A DNA stretch of 64,000 bases from Seonamhaeicola sp. ML3 (GCF_023273855.1 NZ_CP096884.1:62001-126000), one strand, 5' to 3'. Numbered from the stretch's first letter, positions 35,730 to 43,892 are shown. Program-made: numbers and translations. The notes: a model not told the origin generated them from the letters alone.

Positions 35730-36327
35730 GAAACAAACATTCGTTATATTCTTAAACTTAGTAATTCTGATTTTTGTTGGATGTAAACCTGCCAATATCT
35801 CGGATTTAAATAAGCGGATAAATATTGCGAATAAAGTGAGCGTAGAAAATTCGCCATTTGACTCTGCTAAATCAATGGAAACTGAATTGAAAAGACAACT
35901 TGATTTTAGAGACAAATACACCAAAAAACTCGTAGAATTAAGAAATGAATATCCTAATCAGCCAATAATATTAACTGAAAGCTATATGTTTATTTGTATG
36001 GGTTGCGTAGCGGATTTTGTATCCATATTTACAGACGGAATACTATATGAATATACGTTGGATTCTGGGAATAAGGAATATGTTGAAAAATCAAAAAGTA
36101 TAACCGTAGAAGATTTAGTTTTTGAAGGAGGTGCACAAGATGACATTAAGGAAATTTATGATGCTATAATTGCGAATGAAAATTGGAATGAGAATCCGAA
36201 AAAATACGGCGATGAAAACTGTTTTGATGGAAGTCAAACATTTTACACAGTTTACGATAGGTCGAGTAACTTTAAAAGTATGTATTTAAGATGTTGGACG
36301 CCAGCAGATTTCAGAACGAAAAACTGA
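35728..36327 (+). CDS. Predicted lipoprotein of unknown function in a cassette-like setting
   Basis: 199 residues from a GTG start. A signal peptide with hydrophobic core (F-V-I-F-L-N-L-V-I-L-I-F-V-G) ends at C19, so a lipoprotein exposed to periplasm or surface is predicted. The mature part is mostly polar; a C-M-G-C pair near 91-94 and cysteines near 171 and 190 could form disulfides. I recognise no family. The codons are more AT-rich than those of secA next to it. The gene is bracketed by a 15-bp inverted repeat and flanked by hairpin-forming blocks, and it has no co-directional neighbour, which suggests lateral acquisition. Confidence 0.7.
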   Translation: MKQTFVIFLNLVILIFVGCKPANISDLNKRINIANKVSVENSPFDSAKSMETELKRQLDFRDKYTKKLVELRNEYPNQPIILTESYMFICMGCVADFVSIFTDGILYEYTLDSGNKEYVEKSKSITVEDLVFEGGAQDDIKEIYDAIIANENWNENPKKYGDENCFDGSQTFYTVYDRSSNFKSMYLRCWTPADFRTKN

Positions 36328-36333
36328 GCGGAA

Positions 36334-36348
36334 ACAACTATTTACAAC
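36334..36348. repeat. Right copy of the 15-bp inverted repeat bracketing the lipoprotein gene
   Basis: ACAACTATTTACAAC, six bases after the lipoprotein stop, is the reverse complement of 35715-35729 with one mismatch. Confidence 0.6.
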
Positions 36349-36351
36349 AAA

Positions 36352-36525
36352 GTATAAAAATAATAGGGCAATGAGTACTAAACCCAATGGTAATAGCATA
36401 TTTGCAAGGTCGCCAAATTTTTAAATTTGGCTTATTGAAAGAAAAGTAATAAGAAAAATTAAAAAAATTCGGCTTGTGTTCAACCGAATGGTTCGTGCGT
36501 TTTTTCCGCCCTACTATTTTTATAC
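36352..36525. repeat. 174-bp non-coding block bounded by 18-bp inverted repeats
   Basis: GTATAAAAATAATAGGGC (36352-36369) and its near-perfect reverse complement (36508-36525, 17 of 18) bound the block. Inside are a perfect palindrome (GCCAAATTT-TT-AAATTTGGC, 36412-36431) and a smaller stem ATTCGG / CCGAAT near 36467-36489. No open frame of note. Single-stranded, it could fold into one long hairpin with side loops, somewhat like an integron attC site or a structured RNA. Confidence 0.6.
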
Positions 36526-36546
36526 ACGACCGTTAAACGAACTCAA

Positions 36547-37236
36547 TCAAAAAAGTTTCAAAATTAGATTAGGATCAGGGCTATTTCTTGAATAAAAATC
36601 AAGATCCTTTCTAGCACAAACCCCAGGATAATCACCCGTATTGCCTTGCAAATCTTTGATAACTTGAAAATGTAAATGCGGTGGATAATTGCCATTTACA
36701 GTATCATCTCCTAAAGTTGCAATCTGTTCTCCTTGTTTAAAAACTTGTCCAATCATTAAACCTTGGATTGATTCTAAACTTAAATGGCCGTAAAGTGTAT
36801 AAAAGGTTACATTAGCAACACTATGCTCAAGTAGTATTGTTGGGCCATAATCTCCAAAATTGGTGTTATTTTTAAAGCTATGTACCTTGCCCTCTAAAGG
36901 CGTGTAAATGGGAGTTTCTGTTTCACTCCATAAATCAATTCCCAAATGAATATTGCGTTCTTCTTGAGCTTGTTTATTAAAATGTTGGCTTCGCTTATAA
37001 ATATTCCTAACCTCTAAATACCCGCCATAAGCCACAGTAGCATTATGAGATTTGATATAATTGTTTACAAAATCGCCTAATTTTTCAGTTGAAGAAACAT
37101 CTACCTTATTCAAAGCGTTATTAGTTTCAGATAAATCTATGGGGATGTATTTGGAATTTGGAATGGGTGTATCCAATACACGAATCGGCTCCGAACTCAG
37201 AGTTTTCAAGACGTTTAAAAAATCTATGGAATGCAT
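36547..37236 (-). CDS. Peptidase M23-family protein without signal peptide
   Basis: 229 residues from the ATG at 37236. The zinc-site motifs of LytM/M23 endopeptidases are present: H-L-G-I-D-L-W (HxxxD) and, further on, H-L-H-F. Between them lies the usual beta-sheet core (G-K-V-H-S-F, L-L-E-H, Y-T-L-Y-G-H-L). There is no signal peptide or membrane helix, unusual for a cell-wall hydrolase, so a cytoplasmic or non-peptidoglycan role is possible. The longer frame from a TTG at 37269 is rejected because a consensus promoter (37242-37269) overlaps that region. Confidence 0.83.
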   Translation of the reverse strand: MHSIDFLNVLKTLSSEPIRVLDTPIPNSKYIPIDLSETNNALNKVDVSSTEKLGDFVNNYIKSHNATVAYGGYLEVRNIYKRSQHFNKQAQEERNIHLGIDLWSETETPIYTPLEGKVHSFKNNTNFGDYGPTILLEHSVANVTFYTLYGHLSLESIQGLMIGQVFKQGEQIATLGDDTVNGNYPPHLHFQVIKDLQGNTGDYPGVCARKDLDFYSRNSPDPNLILKLF

Positions 37237-37241
37237 CAATT

Positions 37242-37269
37242 CAAAAATAAGAAAATGAATGATATGCAA
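37242..37269 (-). promoter_or_regulatory. Promoter of the M23-family gene
   Basis: On the minus strand TTG (37269-37267), 17 bases, then TATTTTTG (37249-37242). The -7 box ends 5 bases before the ATG at 37236, so the transcript would be leaderless or nearly so. Confidence 0.5.
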
Positions 37270-37298
37270 CCTTTAGATTGTATTTAGAAAATAACATG

Positions 37299-38603
37299 CT
37301 AAGCTACAACGTCACCATACAAATCAAAATCTTCGGCTTCAGTGATTTTAACAGTAGTAAACTCACCTGTTTTCAAATAAGTAGAAGAGGCATCAATTAA
37401 GACTTCATTATCAACATCTGGAGAATCAAATTCAGTTCTACCCACAAAGTAATTCCCTTCTTTCCTATCGATCACCACTTTAAAAGTCTGACCAATTTTC
37501 TCTTGATTCAATTCCCATGAAATCTGGGATTGAATCTCCATGATTTCATTGGCGCGATCCATTTTTATATCTTCGGGAACATCATCTTCTAAAGCATAAG
37601 CTCCTGTATTTTCTTCATGAGAATAGGTAAAACACCCTAAACGTTCAAAACGCATCGCCTTAATCCAATCTTTCAGCAATTGAAAATCGGCTTCAGTCTC
37701 ACCAGGATATCCCACAATTAAAGTGGTTCTTATGGTCATTTCGGGCACTAGAGTTCTAAAGTCCTTAATTAACTTGGTCGTTTTTTCTTTGGTCGTCCCT
37801 CTTTTCATACTCTTTAAAATGGAGTCTGAAATATGCTGCAACGGAATATCTAAATAGTTACAGATTTTAGGTTCGCGCTTCATAACCTCTAATACATCCA
37901 TGGGGAAACCCGTTGGAAAAGCATAATGCAAACGAATCCACTCAATACCATCTACTTTAACTAAGGCTTCCAACAACTCTGCTAAATTTCTTTTCTTATA
38001 TAAATCCAGTCCGTAGTAGGTTAAATCCTGTGCAATGAGAATAAGCTCTTTCACGCCATTAGCAGCTAACTTTTCAGCTTCTATAACCAAATCTTCGATA
38101 GGCGTACTTTTGTGTTTCCCTCGCATAAGTGGAATGGCACAAAAGCTACATGGTCTATCACAACCTTCGGCAATTTTTAGGTACGCATAGTTTTTGGGTG
38201 TGGTTGTTAATCGCTCTCCTATAAGCTCATGTCTGTAATCGGCACCCAATACTTTTAATAACCCTGGAAGTTCGGTAGTTCCAAAATACTGATCTACATT
38301 TGGAATTTCCTTTTGCAAATCTGGCTTGTAACGCTCACTTAAACAACCTGTTACAAAAACTTTATCAACCTCGCCTTCCTCCTTTTTCTGCACATACTCT
38401 AAAATAGTATTCACACTTTCCTCTTTGGCGTTGTTAATAAATCCGCAAGTATTGATGACCACAACATTACCTTCCTCTTCATGAACAACGTCTTTACCAC
38501 TGGCCTTTAATTGCCCCATTAACACCTCGCTATCGTAAACATTTTTACTACAGCCAAGGGTAACCACATTAATCTTATTTTTCTTTAGAGTTTTCGTTCT
38601 CAT
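37299..38603 (-). CDS. rimO: Ribosomal protein S12 methylthiotransferase RimO
   Basis: 434 residues from the ATG at 38603. Adds a methylthio group to the conserved aspartate of ribosomal protein uS12. The N-terminal domain carries the second cluster ligands C18, C53 and C87; the radical-SAM site is C148-D-R-P-C152-S-F-C155. A TRAM domain closes the protein (about 370-434). The frame stays open upstream to 38702, but a -7 box at 38624-38631 lies in that extension and homologs begin at the chosen ATG with a short basic leader before N-V-V-T-L-G-C-S-K-N. Confidence 0.95.
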   Translation of the reverse strand: MRTKTLKKNKINVVTLGCSKNVYDSEVLMGQLKASGKDVVHEEEGNVVVINTCGFINNAKEESVNTILEYVQKKEEGEVDKVFVTGCLSERYKPDLQKEIPNVDQYFGTTELPGLLKVLGADYRHELIGERLTTTPKNYAYLKIAEGCDRPCSFCAIPLMRGKHKSTPIEDLVIEAEKLAANGVKELILIAQDLTYYGLDLYKKRNLAELLEALVKVDGIEWIRLHYAFPTGFPMDVLEVMKREPKICNYLDIPLQHISDSILKSMKRGTTKEKTTKLIKDFRTLVPEMTIRTTLIVGYPGETEADFQLLKDWIKAMRFERLGCFTYSHEENTGAYALEDDVPEDIKMDRANEIMEIQSQISWELNQEKIGQTFKVVIDRKEGNYFVGRTEFDSPDVDNEVLIDASSTYLKTGEFTTVKITEAEDFDLYGDVVA

Positions 38604-38623
38604 ACCTTTCGTAAATGTGAGCG

Positions 38624-38631
38624 CAAAGATA
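38624..38631 (-). promoter_or_regulatory. -7 box for rimO
   Basis: TATCTTTG on the minus strand, matching TAnnTTTG, 20 bases before the ATG at 38603. No exact TTG at the -33 distance. Confidence 0.45.
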
Positions 38632-38714
38632 CGGAATGGTTTATGATATATTATTGTATATTTTAAACTTAAACCCTGAAGAGTTTTGAGGGTATAAATC
38701 ATAAACGTGCTATC

Positions 38715-39782
38715 ATGAAAAAAACAGTCTTTTCTTTCTTTTTCACTTGCTTGGGGATTCTTATTTCCTTTTCACAAAACACCAATAAAGATATCCTGTA
38801 TTTCCCTCCTTTAAACAATAACGAATGGGAAACGATTACTATGGAGGAAACCCATTGGAAAACTTCTGAGGTTGAGCCCCTACTGAATTATATTGAAAGC
38901 AAAGGCACAAAGGCATTTATCATATTGAAGGATGGAAAAATTGCTTTGGAATGGTATGGTAACGGCGCCGATTCTAACTCAGTACTTCCCTGGTATTCGG
39001 CAGCCAAAACACTAGCCGCATTTACTATTGGTATCGCTCAAAACGAAGGCTATTTAAGCATTGAAGACCCTTCAAACAATTACCTTAGAAAAGGTTGGTC
39101 TAGTTTAACCGAAAGTCAAGAAAGTAAAATTACTGTGAAACATCATCTTAGCATGACAACCGGTTTAGACTACACTGTAATGAATAAGAATTGTACTCTG
39201 CCAAGGTGCCTAACCTACAAAAATGCTCCTGGGAGTTTTTGGTATTATCATAATGCTGGATACACAAAAACCCATAACATAGTAGCGGGAGCCGTAAAAC
39301 AAAGCTTTGAGTCTTATTTCAATGAAAAGTTACGAGATAAAATAGGGATGCAGGGCGAATGGAAACGCCTTGGATATGCCAAACCTTTTTACAGTAATGC
39401 TCGAAGTATGGCAAGGTTTGGACTTCTTAACCTAAATAAAGGCATTTGGAATAACACTCCAATTTTAAAAGACCCTGAATATTTTAGCGCCATGGTCAAC
39501 ACCTCCCAAAATCAGAATGAAAGCTATGGTTATTTATGGTGGCTAAACGGAAAAGAAAGTTACAGATTACCCGGGTTAACAAAGAAATTTGATAGTAAAC
39601 TAATCCCTAATGCACCAGATGACCTTATTGCAGGATTAGGTAAGAACGACCAAAAATTATACGTTGTACCGAGTAAAAATATAGTCGTCGTTAGGATGGG
39701 TGATAAAGCCAAGAAAACTAGGTTTGGACCAAGTAATTTTGATAATGAGTTGTGGGAGAAGCTAAATAAACTTATTGATTAA
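38715..39782 (+). CDS. Secreted serine hydrolase, class C beta-lactamase-like
   Basis: 355 residues. A signal peptide (about 1-20, ending F-S-Q) is followed by a beta-lactamase/transpeptidase-like domain with nucleophile S95 in S-A-A-K and Y-H-N-A-G-Y near 175 as the YxN motif. The usual third motif (H/K-x-G) is not clear; R-M-G-D-K near 332 stands in that region. Such proteins act in the periplasm as esterases or peptidases; a substrate cannot be inferred. It is the only plus-strand gene in this stretch and diverges from rimO, with about 110 bases between the two starts. Confidence 0.85.
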   Translation: MKKTVFSFFFTCLGILISFSQNTNKDILYFPPLNNNEWETITMEETHWKTSEVEPLLNYIESKGTKAFIILKDGKIALEWYGNGADSNSVLPWYSAAKTLAAFTIGIAQNEGYLSIEDPSNNYLRKGWSSLTESQESKITVKHHLSMTTGLDYTVMNKNCTLPRCLTYKNAPGSFWYYHNAGYTKTHNIVAGAVKQSFESYFNEKLRDKIGMQGEWKRLGYAKPFYSNARSMARFGLLNLNKGIWNNTPILKDPEYFSAMVNTSQNQNESYGYLWWLNGKESYRLPGLTKKFDSKLIPNAPDDLIAGLGKNDQKLYVVPSKNIVVVRMGDKAKKTRFGPSNFDNELWEKLNKLID

Positions 39783-39831
39783 TGTCAGTTAACCTATTGT
39801 CAAAAAAAAATTAATCAACAAAATGCACGTG

Positions 39832-39855
39832 GATTCATGCTTTCGCAGGAATGAT
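39832..39855. repeat. Short dispersed palindrome (GGAATGA type)
   Basis: GATTCATGC-TTTC-GCAGGAATG is an imperfect hairpin between two convergent genes; it resembles the palindromes at 44023-44057 and 57616-57640. Confidence 0.45.
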
Positions 39856-39858
39856 AGA

Positions 39859-40812
39859 TTATTTAAAGAAAGAATCTACAAACTCGTATTTATTGAACAC
39901 CTGCAAATCTTCAATGCCTTCACCTACTCCAATGTACTTAACCGGGATTTGAAATTGATCGGAAATTCCAATTACCACACCACCTTTGGCTGTACCATCC
40001 AGTTTGGTTACAGCTAATGACGTTACTTCTGTAGCCGCTGTAAATTGTTTAGCTTGTTCGAAGGCATTCTGTCCAGTAGAACCATCTAGTACTAAAAGCA
40101 CATCGTTGGGAGTATCTGCCACCACCTTTTGCATTACACGCTTTACTTTGGTAAGCTCGTTCATTAGGTTCACTTTATTATGTAATCTTCCTGCAGTATC
40201 TATAATAACAACATCGGCGTCTTGGGTAACGGCACTTTGTAAGGTATCAAACGCCACAGAAGCAGGGTCACTACCCATATTTTGCTTTACAATAGGAACA
40301 TCAACCCTATCTGCCCAAACTTGTAATTGATCAATAGCCGCCGCTCTAAATGTATCTCCCGCACCTAAAACAACTTTTAGACCTTGTTTTTTAAACTGAT
40401 AAGCTAGTTTACCTATGGTAGTAGTTTTTCCAACGCCATTAACACCAACCACCATGATTACGTAGGGCTTTTTATCACTGGGAACAACAAATTCGGTTTC
40501 CTCGCCTACATTGGTCTCACTCAATAAACCAGCTATCTCCTCTCGTAAAATTTGATTCAGCTCATCGGTTCCCAGATATTTATCCTTAGAAACACGTTCT
40601 TCAATACGCTCAATAATCTTAAGAGTAGTATTTACACCAACATCACTGGTTACTAATACCTCTTCTAAATTATCTAAAACCTCATCGTCTACTTTAGATT
40701 TTCCGGCTACCGCCTTACTTAATTTACCAAAAAAACTAGATTTAGATTTCTCCAAACCTTTATCTAGTGTCTCCTTTTTTTCTGAAGAGAATATTTTCTT
40801 AAAAAAACTCAT
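39859..40812 (-). CDS. ftsY: Signal recognition particle receptor FtsY
   Basis: 317 residues. GTPase that docks SRP-ribosome complexes at the membrane. The short N-terminal region is basic and lacks the long acidic A domain of E. coli. The N domain spans about 40-105 and the G domain shows G-V-N-G-V-G-K-T at 123-130, D-T-F-R near 153, D-T-A-G-R at 205-209 and T-K-L-D at 269-272. It follows the ribosomal protein genes rpmB, rpmG and DUF4295 but a terminator separates it from them. Confidence 0.96.
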   Translation of the reverse strand: MSFFKKIFSSEKKETLDKGLEKSKSSFFGKLSKAVAGKSKVDDEVLDNLEEVLVTSDVGVNTTLKIIERIEERVSKDKYLGTDELNQILREEIAGLLSETNVGEETEFVVPSDKKPYVIMVVGVNGVGKTTTIGKLAYQFKKQGLKVVLGAGDTFRAAAIDQLQVWADRVDVPIVKQNMGSDPASVAFDTLQSAVTQDADVVIIDTAGRLHNKVNLMNELTKVKRVMQKVVADTPNDVLLVLDGSTGQNAFEQAKQFTAATEVTSLAVTKLDGTAKGGVVIGISDQFQIPVKYIGVGEGIEDLQVFNKYEFVDSFFK

Positions 40813-40939
40813 TCTTTTGAATGTTTATTTGTTGATGTGTTTGTTCGTTTAACTTTCCTGTTATAATCTGAACTAACACAAATACCTGACCACAAAATTT
40901 TACTGCTATTTTGGCAGAAAAACGCTCAAATATAAACAT

Positions 40940-40972
40940 AAAAAAACTGCTTTCTAAAAAAGAAAGCAGTTT
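40940..40972 (-). terminator. Intrinsic terminator after the rpmB-rpmG-DUF4295 unit
   Basis: A perfect 12-bp stem (AAACTGCTTTCT / AGAAAGCAGTTT, 40944-40955 with 40961-40972) and a 5-base loop; on the minus strand it is followed by a run of T residues. Confidence 0.85.
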
Positions 40973-40997
40973 CTAATATTATAAGAAAAGCTTGTGT

Positions 40998-41150
40998 TTA
41001 CTTTTTGTTTAAAAAGTCATTTACTTGGTCTGGAGCCATAATAGACTCAACAAACATATAAGCTCCTGTTTTAGGTGACTTAACCATTTTTATGGCTTTA
41101 GTTAACCTTTTTGATCCTGTTTGTAACGATGCTACTGCTTTCTTTGCCAT
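40998..41150 (-). CDS. DUF4295 protein, ribosome-associated (bL38)
   Basis: A 50-residue basic protein from the ATG at 41150 to the TAA at 40998, starting M-A-K-K-A-V-A-S-L-Q and ending N-D-F-L-N-K-K. It matches the DUF4295 family, restricted to Bacteroidota. From memory, the cryo-EM structure of the Flavobacterium johnsoniae ribosome identified this family as a large-subunit protein named bL38. The position 6 bases after rpmG supports a ribosomal role. Confidence 0.88.
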   Translation of the reverse strand: MAKKAVASLQTGSKRLTKAIKMVKSPKTGAYMFVESIMAPDQVNDFLNKK

Positions 41151-41156
41151 GACTTA

Positions 41157-41339
41157 TTATTTTATCTCTTTATGAACTGTCATACGCTTAAGGATAGGAT
41201 TGAATTTTTTAATTTCCATTCTATCTGGCGTATTTTTCTTATTCTTTGTTGTAATGTATCTTGAAGTTCCTGGTTGACCAGAAGCTTTATGCTCTGTACA
41301 TTCTAAAATTACCTGGATTCTGTTACCTTTCTTTGCCAT
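41157..41339 (-). CDS. rpmG: 50S ribosomal protein L33
   Basis: 60 residues, basic. The sequence [14 protein letters not shown] near the start and [15 protein letters not shown] near 28-42 are typical of bL33. It lacks the paired cysteines of the zinc-binding form except C14. It lies between rpmB and the DUF4295 gene in a three-gene ribosomal unit. Confidence 0.95.
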   Translation of the reverse strand: MAKKGNRIQVILECTEHKASGQPGTSRYITTKNKKNTPDRMEIKKFNPILKRMTVHKEIK

Positions 41340-41365
41340 TTCTTAATTTCTTTTAAATGCAGCTA

Positions 41366-41602
41366 TTATTTTAAAAATCCTTTAGCTCTAGCTTCTTTGA
41401 TTGCTGCAGAAATCCCTATTTTGTTGATAGTCTTTAATGCAGATGTAGAAACTTTTAAAGTTACCCATTTATCTTCCTCTGGAATGTAGAAACGTTTCTT
41501 AACTAAGTTAGCATTGAATCTACGCTTAGTTCTATTTAATGCGTGAGACACGTTGTTTCCAACCATTGCCTTCTTCCCTGTAAGTTCACAAACTCTTGAC
41601 AT
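41366..41602 (-). CDS. rpmB: 50S ribosomal protein L28
   Basis: 78 residues from the ATG at 41602; M-S-R-V-C-E-L-T-G-K-K is the bL28 start, followed by N-N-V-S-H-A-L-N-R-T-K-R-R-F. The frame extends upstream to 41653 but that part contains the -7 box of the promoter, so the shorter start is right. First gene of the rpmB-rpmG-DUF4295 unit. Confidence 0.96.
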   Translation of the reverse strand: MSRVCELTGKKAMVGNNVSHALNRTKRRFNANLVKKRFYIPEEDKWVTLKVSTSALKTINKIGISAAIKEARAKGFLK

Positions 41603-41642
41603 TATATATAACTTTAAATTTTTGTTGCTTAAAATCGAGGTG

Positions 41643-41672
41643 CAAATATACAAATTCTTTAGATTATGACAA
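41643..41672 (-). promoter_or_regulatory. Consensus promoter of the rpmB unit
   Basis: Minus strand: TTG (41672-41670), exactly 19 bases, TATATTTG (41650-41643). Perfect fit to TTG-N19-TAnnTTTG. The -7 box lies about 40 bases before the rpmB ATG and just after the cinA stop codon. Confidence 0.8.
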
Positions 41673-41680
41673 TCTAAATT

Positions 41681-42934
41681 TTATCTATTTTTAAAAATTT
41701 CTTTTAGGAGCATTTCAAGGGCCTTATTTACCCCTCTGTTAATTACTTTTATGCGGTGATTTCCAAGACTGAATTTTTCTGAATACACCCCATGTTTGGT
41801 AGCAATGGCGATAAAAACGGTGCCTATTTCTTCGTCAGATTCTCCTTTGGTTGGACCTGCATTACCTGTAGTAGCGACCGCAAAATCTGAGTTGAATAAT
41901 CTTAGGGCATTACAAGCCATCGCTTCTGCTACTTGATGACTGACCACCGAATGCGTTTTGATAATGTCTGGAGAAACTCCTAACACGTTAATTTTAGATT
42001 CCGTAGAATAGGTTACCACGCCACCGTTAAAGTAAGCCGATGCACCTGAATGTTTTGTGAACTGTTCGGCCAAATTTCCTCCAGTACAGCTCTCAGCTAT
42101 AGCTAAAGTCATTCCTAGTTTGGTTAGCCTTTTTGCTATGATAATTTCGGCCGACCCTTCTTCGTCTTCAAAACCGAAGAACTCATTTTTTATTAGTGGT
42201 AATACTTTATCTATTTCGGCATCTACCCTTTTTTTAAGTTCTGCTTCGTGAAAACCTTTTGTAGAAAGACGCAATCGCATTTTACCTAGATTGGGCAAGT
42301 AAGCTAACCTCATATCACTGGGCAGTGCATCCTCCCAAGATTCAATTCTTTGGGCTAAAGCACTCTCACCTAAACCATAAACCAACATGGTTTTATGGAT
42401 TATATAAGGACAATTATATTTTTCTTTAAGCTTAGGAAGCACCTCATTTTTCATCAAAGACTCCATTTCATAAGGAACACCAGGAAGAGAGATAAACGTT
42501 TTATCTTCTTTATCAAACCACATGCCTGGAGCAGTGCCCATTTTATTCATAAGCGGTATTGACTTAGAGGGCACCAACGATTGGTCTTTATTTACTTGAA
42601 GTATTTTATCACTTATATGCCTTTTCCATAACCGTTCAATATTCTCTAGAACAACAGTATCTCTAACCAATGTATCATTGAAATACTCAGCAATGGTCTT
42701 CTTTGTAATGTCATCTTTTGTTGGTCCTAGTCCACCGGTAAGAATTATGATATCGGCTCGCTCTTCGGCTTCGTATAAGGTTTTGAGAATGTGCTCACGG
42801 TCATCTTGAATTGATGTGACCTGATAAATGGAAACCCCTATCTTATTAAGTTGCTTGGCAATAAAGGCGGAGTTCGTGTCTATTACCTGACCGATAAGAA
42901 GTTCATCGCCTATGGTAATAATCTCTGCCTGCAT
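41681..42934 (-). CDS. cinA: CinA-family protein (competence/damage inducible)
   Basis: 417 residues. The N-terminal MoCF-like domain begins A-E-I-I-T-I-G-D-E-L-L-I-G-Q and contains T-G-G-L-G-P-T-K-D-D near 65-74. The C-terminal domain (about 255-417) has A-E-S-C-T-G-G near 280, the nicotinamide-nucleotide amidase motif with catalytic Ser. The protein probably hydrolyses NMN and ADP-ribose-type metabolites in NAD recycling. It starts 5 bases after the Hpt gene stop and is likely co-transcribed with it. Confidence 0.93.
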   Translation of the reverse strand: MQAEIITIGDELLIGQVIDTNSAFIAKQLNKIGVSIYQVTSIQDDREHILKTLYEAEERADIIILTGGLGPTKDDITKKTIAEYFNDTLVRDTVVLENIERLWKRHISDKILQVNKDQSLVPSKSIPLMNKMGTAPGMWFDKEDKTFISLPGVPYEMESLMKNEVLPKLKEKYNCPYIIHKTMLVYGLGESALAQRIESWEDALPSDMRLAYLPNLGKMRLRLSTKGFHEAELKKRVDAEIDKVLPLIKNEFFGFEDEEGSAEIIIAKRLTKLGMTLAIAESCTGGNLAEQFTKHSGASAYFNGGVVTYSTESKINVLGVSPDIIKTHSVVSHQVAEAMACNALRLFNSDFAVATTGNAGPTKGESDEEIGTVFIAIATKHGVYSEKFSLGNHRIKVINRGVNKALEMLLKEIFKNR

Positions 42935-42939
42935 AACTA

Positions 42940-43281
42940 TTACAAATTAAAGTCGGTTTTAATTTCTTCTAAAGCATTCTCTACTGCTGTAGCAACAGTT
43001 TCTAATTGTTTAGATATATCTTCACCTTCTTTGGTGAATTTACCCCAATCCTGCACCTCGATAAGTGTATCTAAAACCCCTAGCTCGAACAAATCTACTG
43101 TAGGTTTCATTTTATGAGCTGCTTGATAAGTCTCGCTATAATCTAATGCCGCAACAGCATTTTTTAGGCGCTCTAAGTCTGGCCCCATTTCTTCTATAAA
43201 TGCCTCTGCTAGAGTTGCAATAAAATCCTCGTCGTTATCTGCTAACTCTTTTACTCTGAATAATTTGTAATGTTGTTCCAT
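42940..43281 (-). CDS. Histidine phosphotransfer (Hpt) domain protein
   Basis: 113 residues, mostly helical and acidic. A-H56-K-M-K59-P near the middle matches the HxxK phosphorylation motif of Hpt proteins, which shuttle phosphate between hybrid kinases and response regulators. No kinase or receiver gene is nearby, so its partners lie elsewhere. The start overlaps the stop of the FAH-family gene by one base. The family call rests on the motif and helical pattern. Confidence 0.75.
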   Translation of the reverse strand: MEQHYKLFRVKELADNDEDFIATLAEAFIEEMGPDLERLKNAVAALDYSETYQAAHKMKPTVDLFELGVLDTLIEVQDWGKFTKEGEDISKQLETVATAVENALEEIKTDFNL

Positions 43282-43892
43282 TATTTAACTATTATTGAAA
43301 ACATCTCTTTGTTTTCTATAAATCCTTTCAATTTATCGTTAGCAATTATACTGCCAACACCAGCAGGAGTGCCCGTAAATATAATATCTCCAATCTTTAA
43401 TGTGAAATATTTTGAAACATATTCTATAATTTCATCAATTTTCCATAACATGTGGCTCGTATTTCCTTTTTGAACAATATTATCGTTCTTTTTTAAGGAA
43501 AATTCAATGGCATTAATGTCCTCCACTTCAGTTTTTGGTATCCATTTACCTACTACGGCCGAACCATCAAAAGCCTTTGCTTTTTCCCAAGGCAGTCCTT
43601 TTGCTTTTAGTTTCTTTTGTAAATCTCTTGCTGTAAAATCTATTCCTAAACCAATTTCACTATAATATTTATGAGCGAATTTTTTATCGATATACTTCCC
43701 TATTCTATTGATTTTCACCAACACCTCAACTTCATAATGTATGTCTTCCGAAAAATCCGGAATAAAAAAAGGTTGTTTTTTTAGTAATATGGCCGAATCT
43801 GGTTTTTGGAAAACAACCGGTTCTTCGGGCCTTTCATTTTCCAATTCTTCAATGTGTTCGGTATAATTTCTACCTATGCAGATTAATTTCAT
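43281..43892 (-). CDS. Fumarylacetoacetate hydrolase family protein
   Basis: 203 residues. The compact FAH fold is seen with C-I-G-R-N-Y near the start, metal ligands in H-Y-E-V-E-V near 62-67, and F-T-A-R-D near 89 and the F-T-G-T-P-A-G-V-G segment near 172-180. Such enzymes cleave or decarboxylate acylpyruvates, for example oxaloacetate decarboxylase/acylpyruvase YcgM. No degradation pathway genes surround it, so a metabolite-repair role is likely. Confidence 0.9.
   Translation of the reverse strand: MKLICIGRNYTEHIEELENERPEEPVVFQKPDSAILLKKQPFFIPDFSEDIHYEVEVLVKINRIGKYIDKKFAHKYYSEIGLGIDFTARDLQKKLKAKGLPWEKAKAFDGSAVVGKWIPKTEVEDINAIEFSLKKNDNIVQKGNTSHMLWKIDEIIEYVSKYFTLKIGDIIFTGTPAGVGSIIANDKLKGFIENKEMFSIIVK

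Noticed and set aside
36526-36546. GTTAAAC near 36532 as an integron attC core site (GTTRRRY)
   Set aside because: A 7-base degenerate motif in AT-rich DNA is expected by chance, and no integron integrase is in the window; kept only as context for the cassette idea.
39986-40330. Long open frame on the plus strand opposite ftsY
   Set aside because: It mirrors the ftsY coding frame and its product has no protein-like features; shadow of ftsY.
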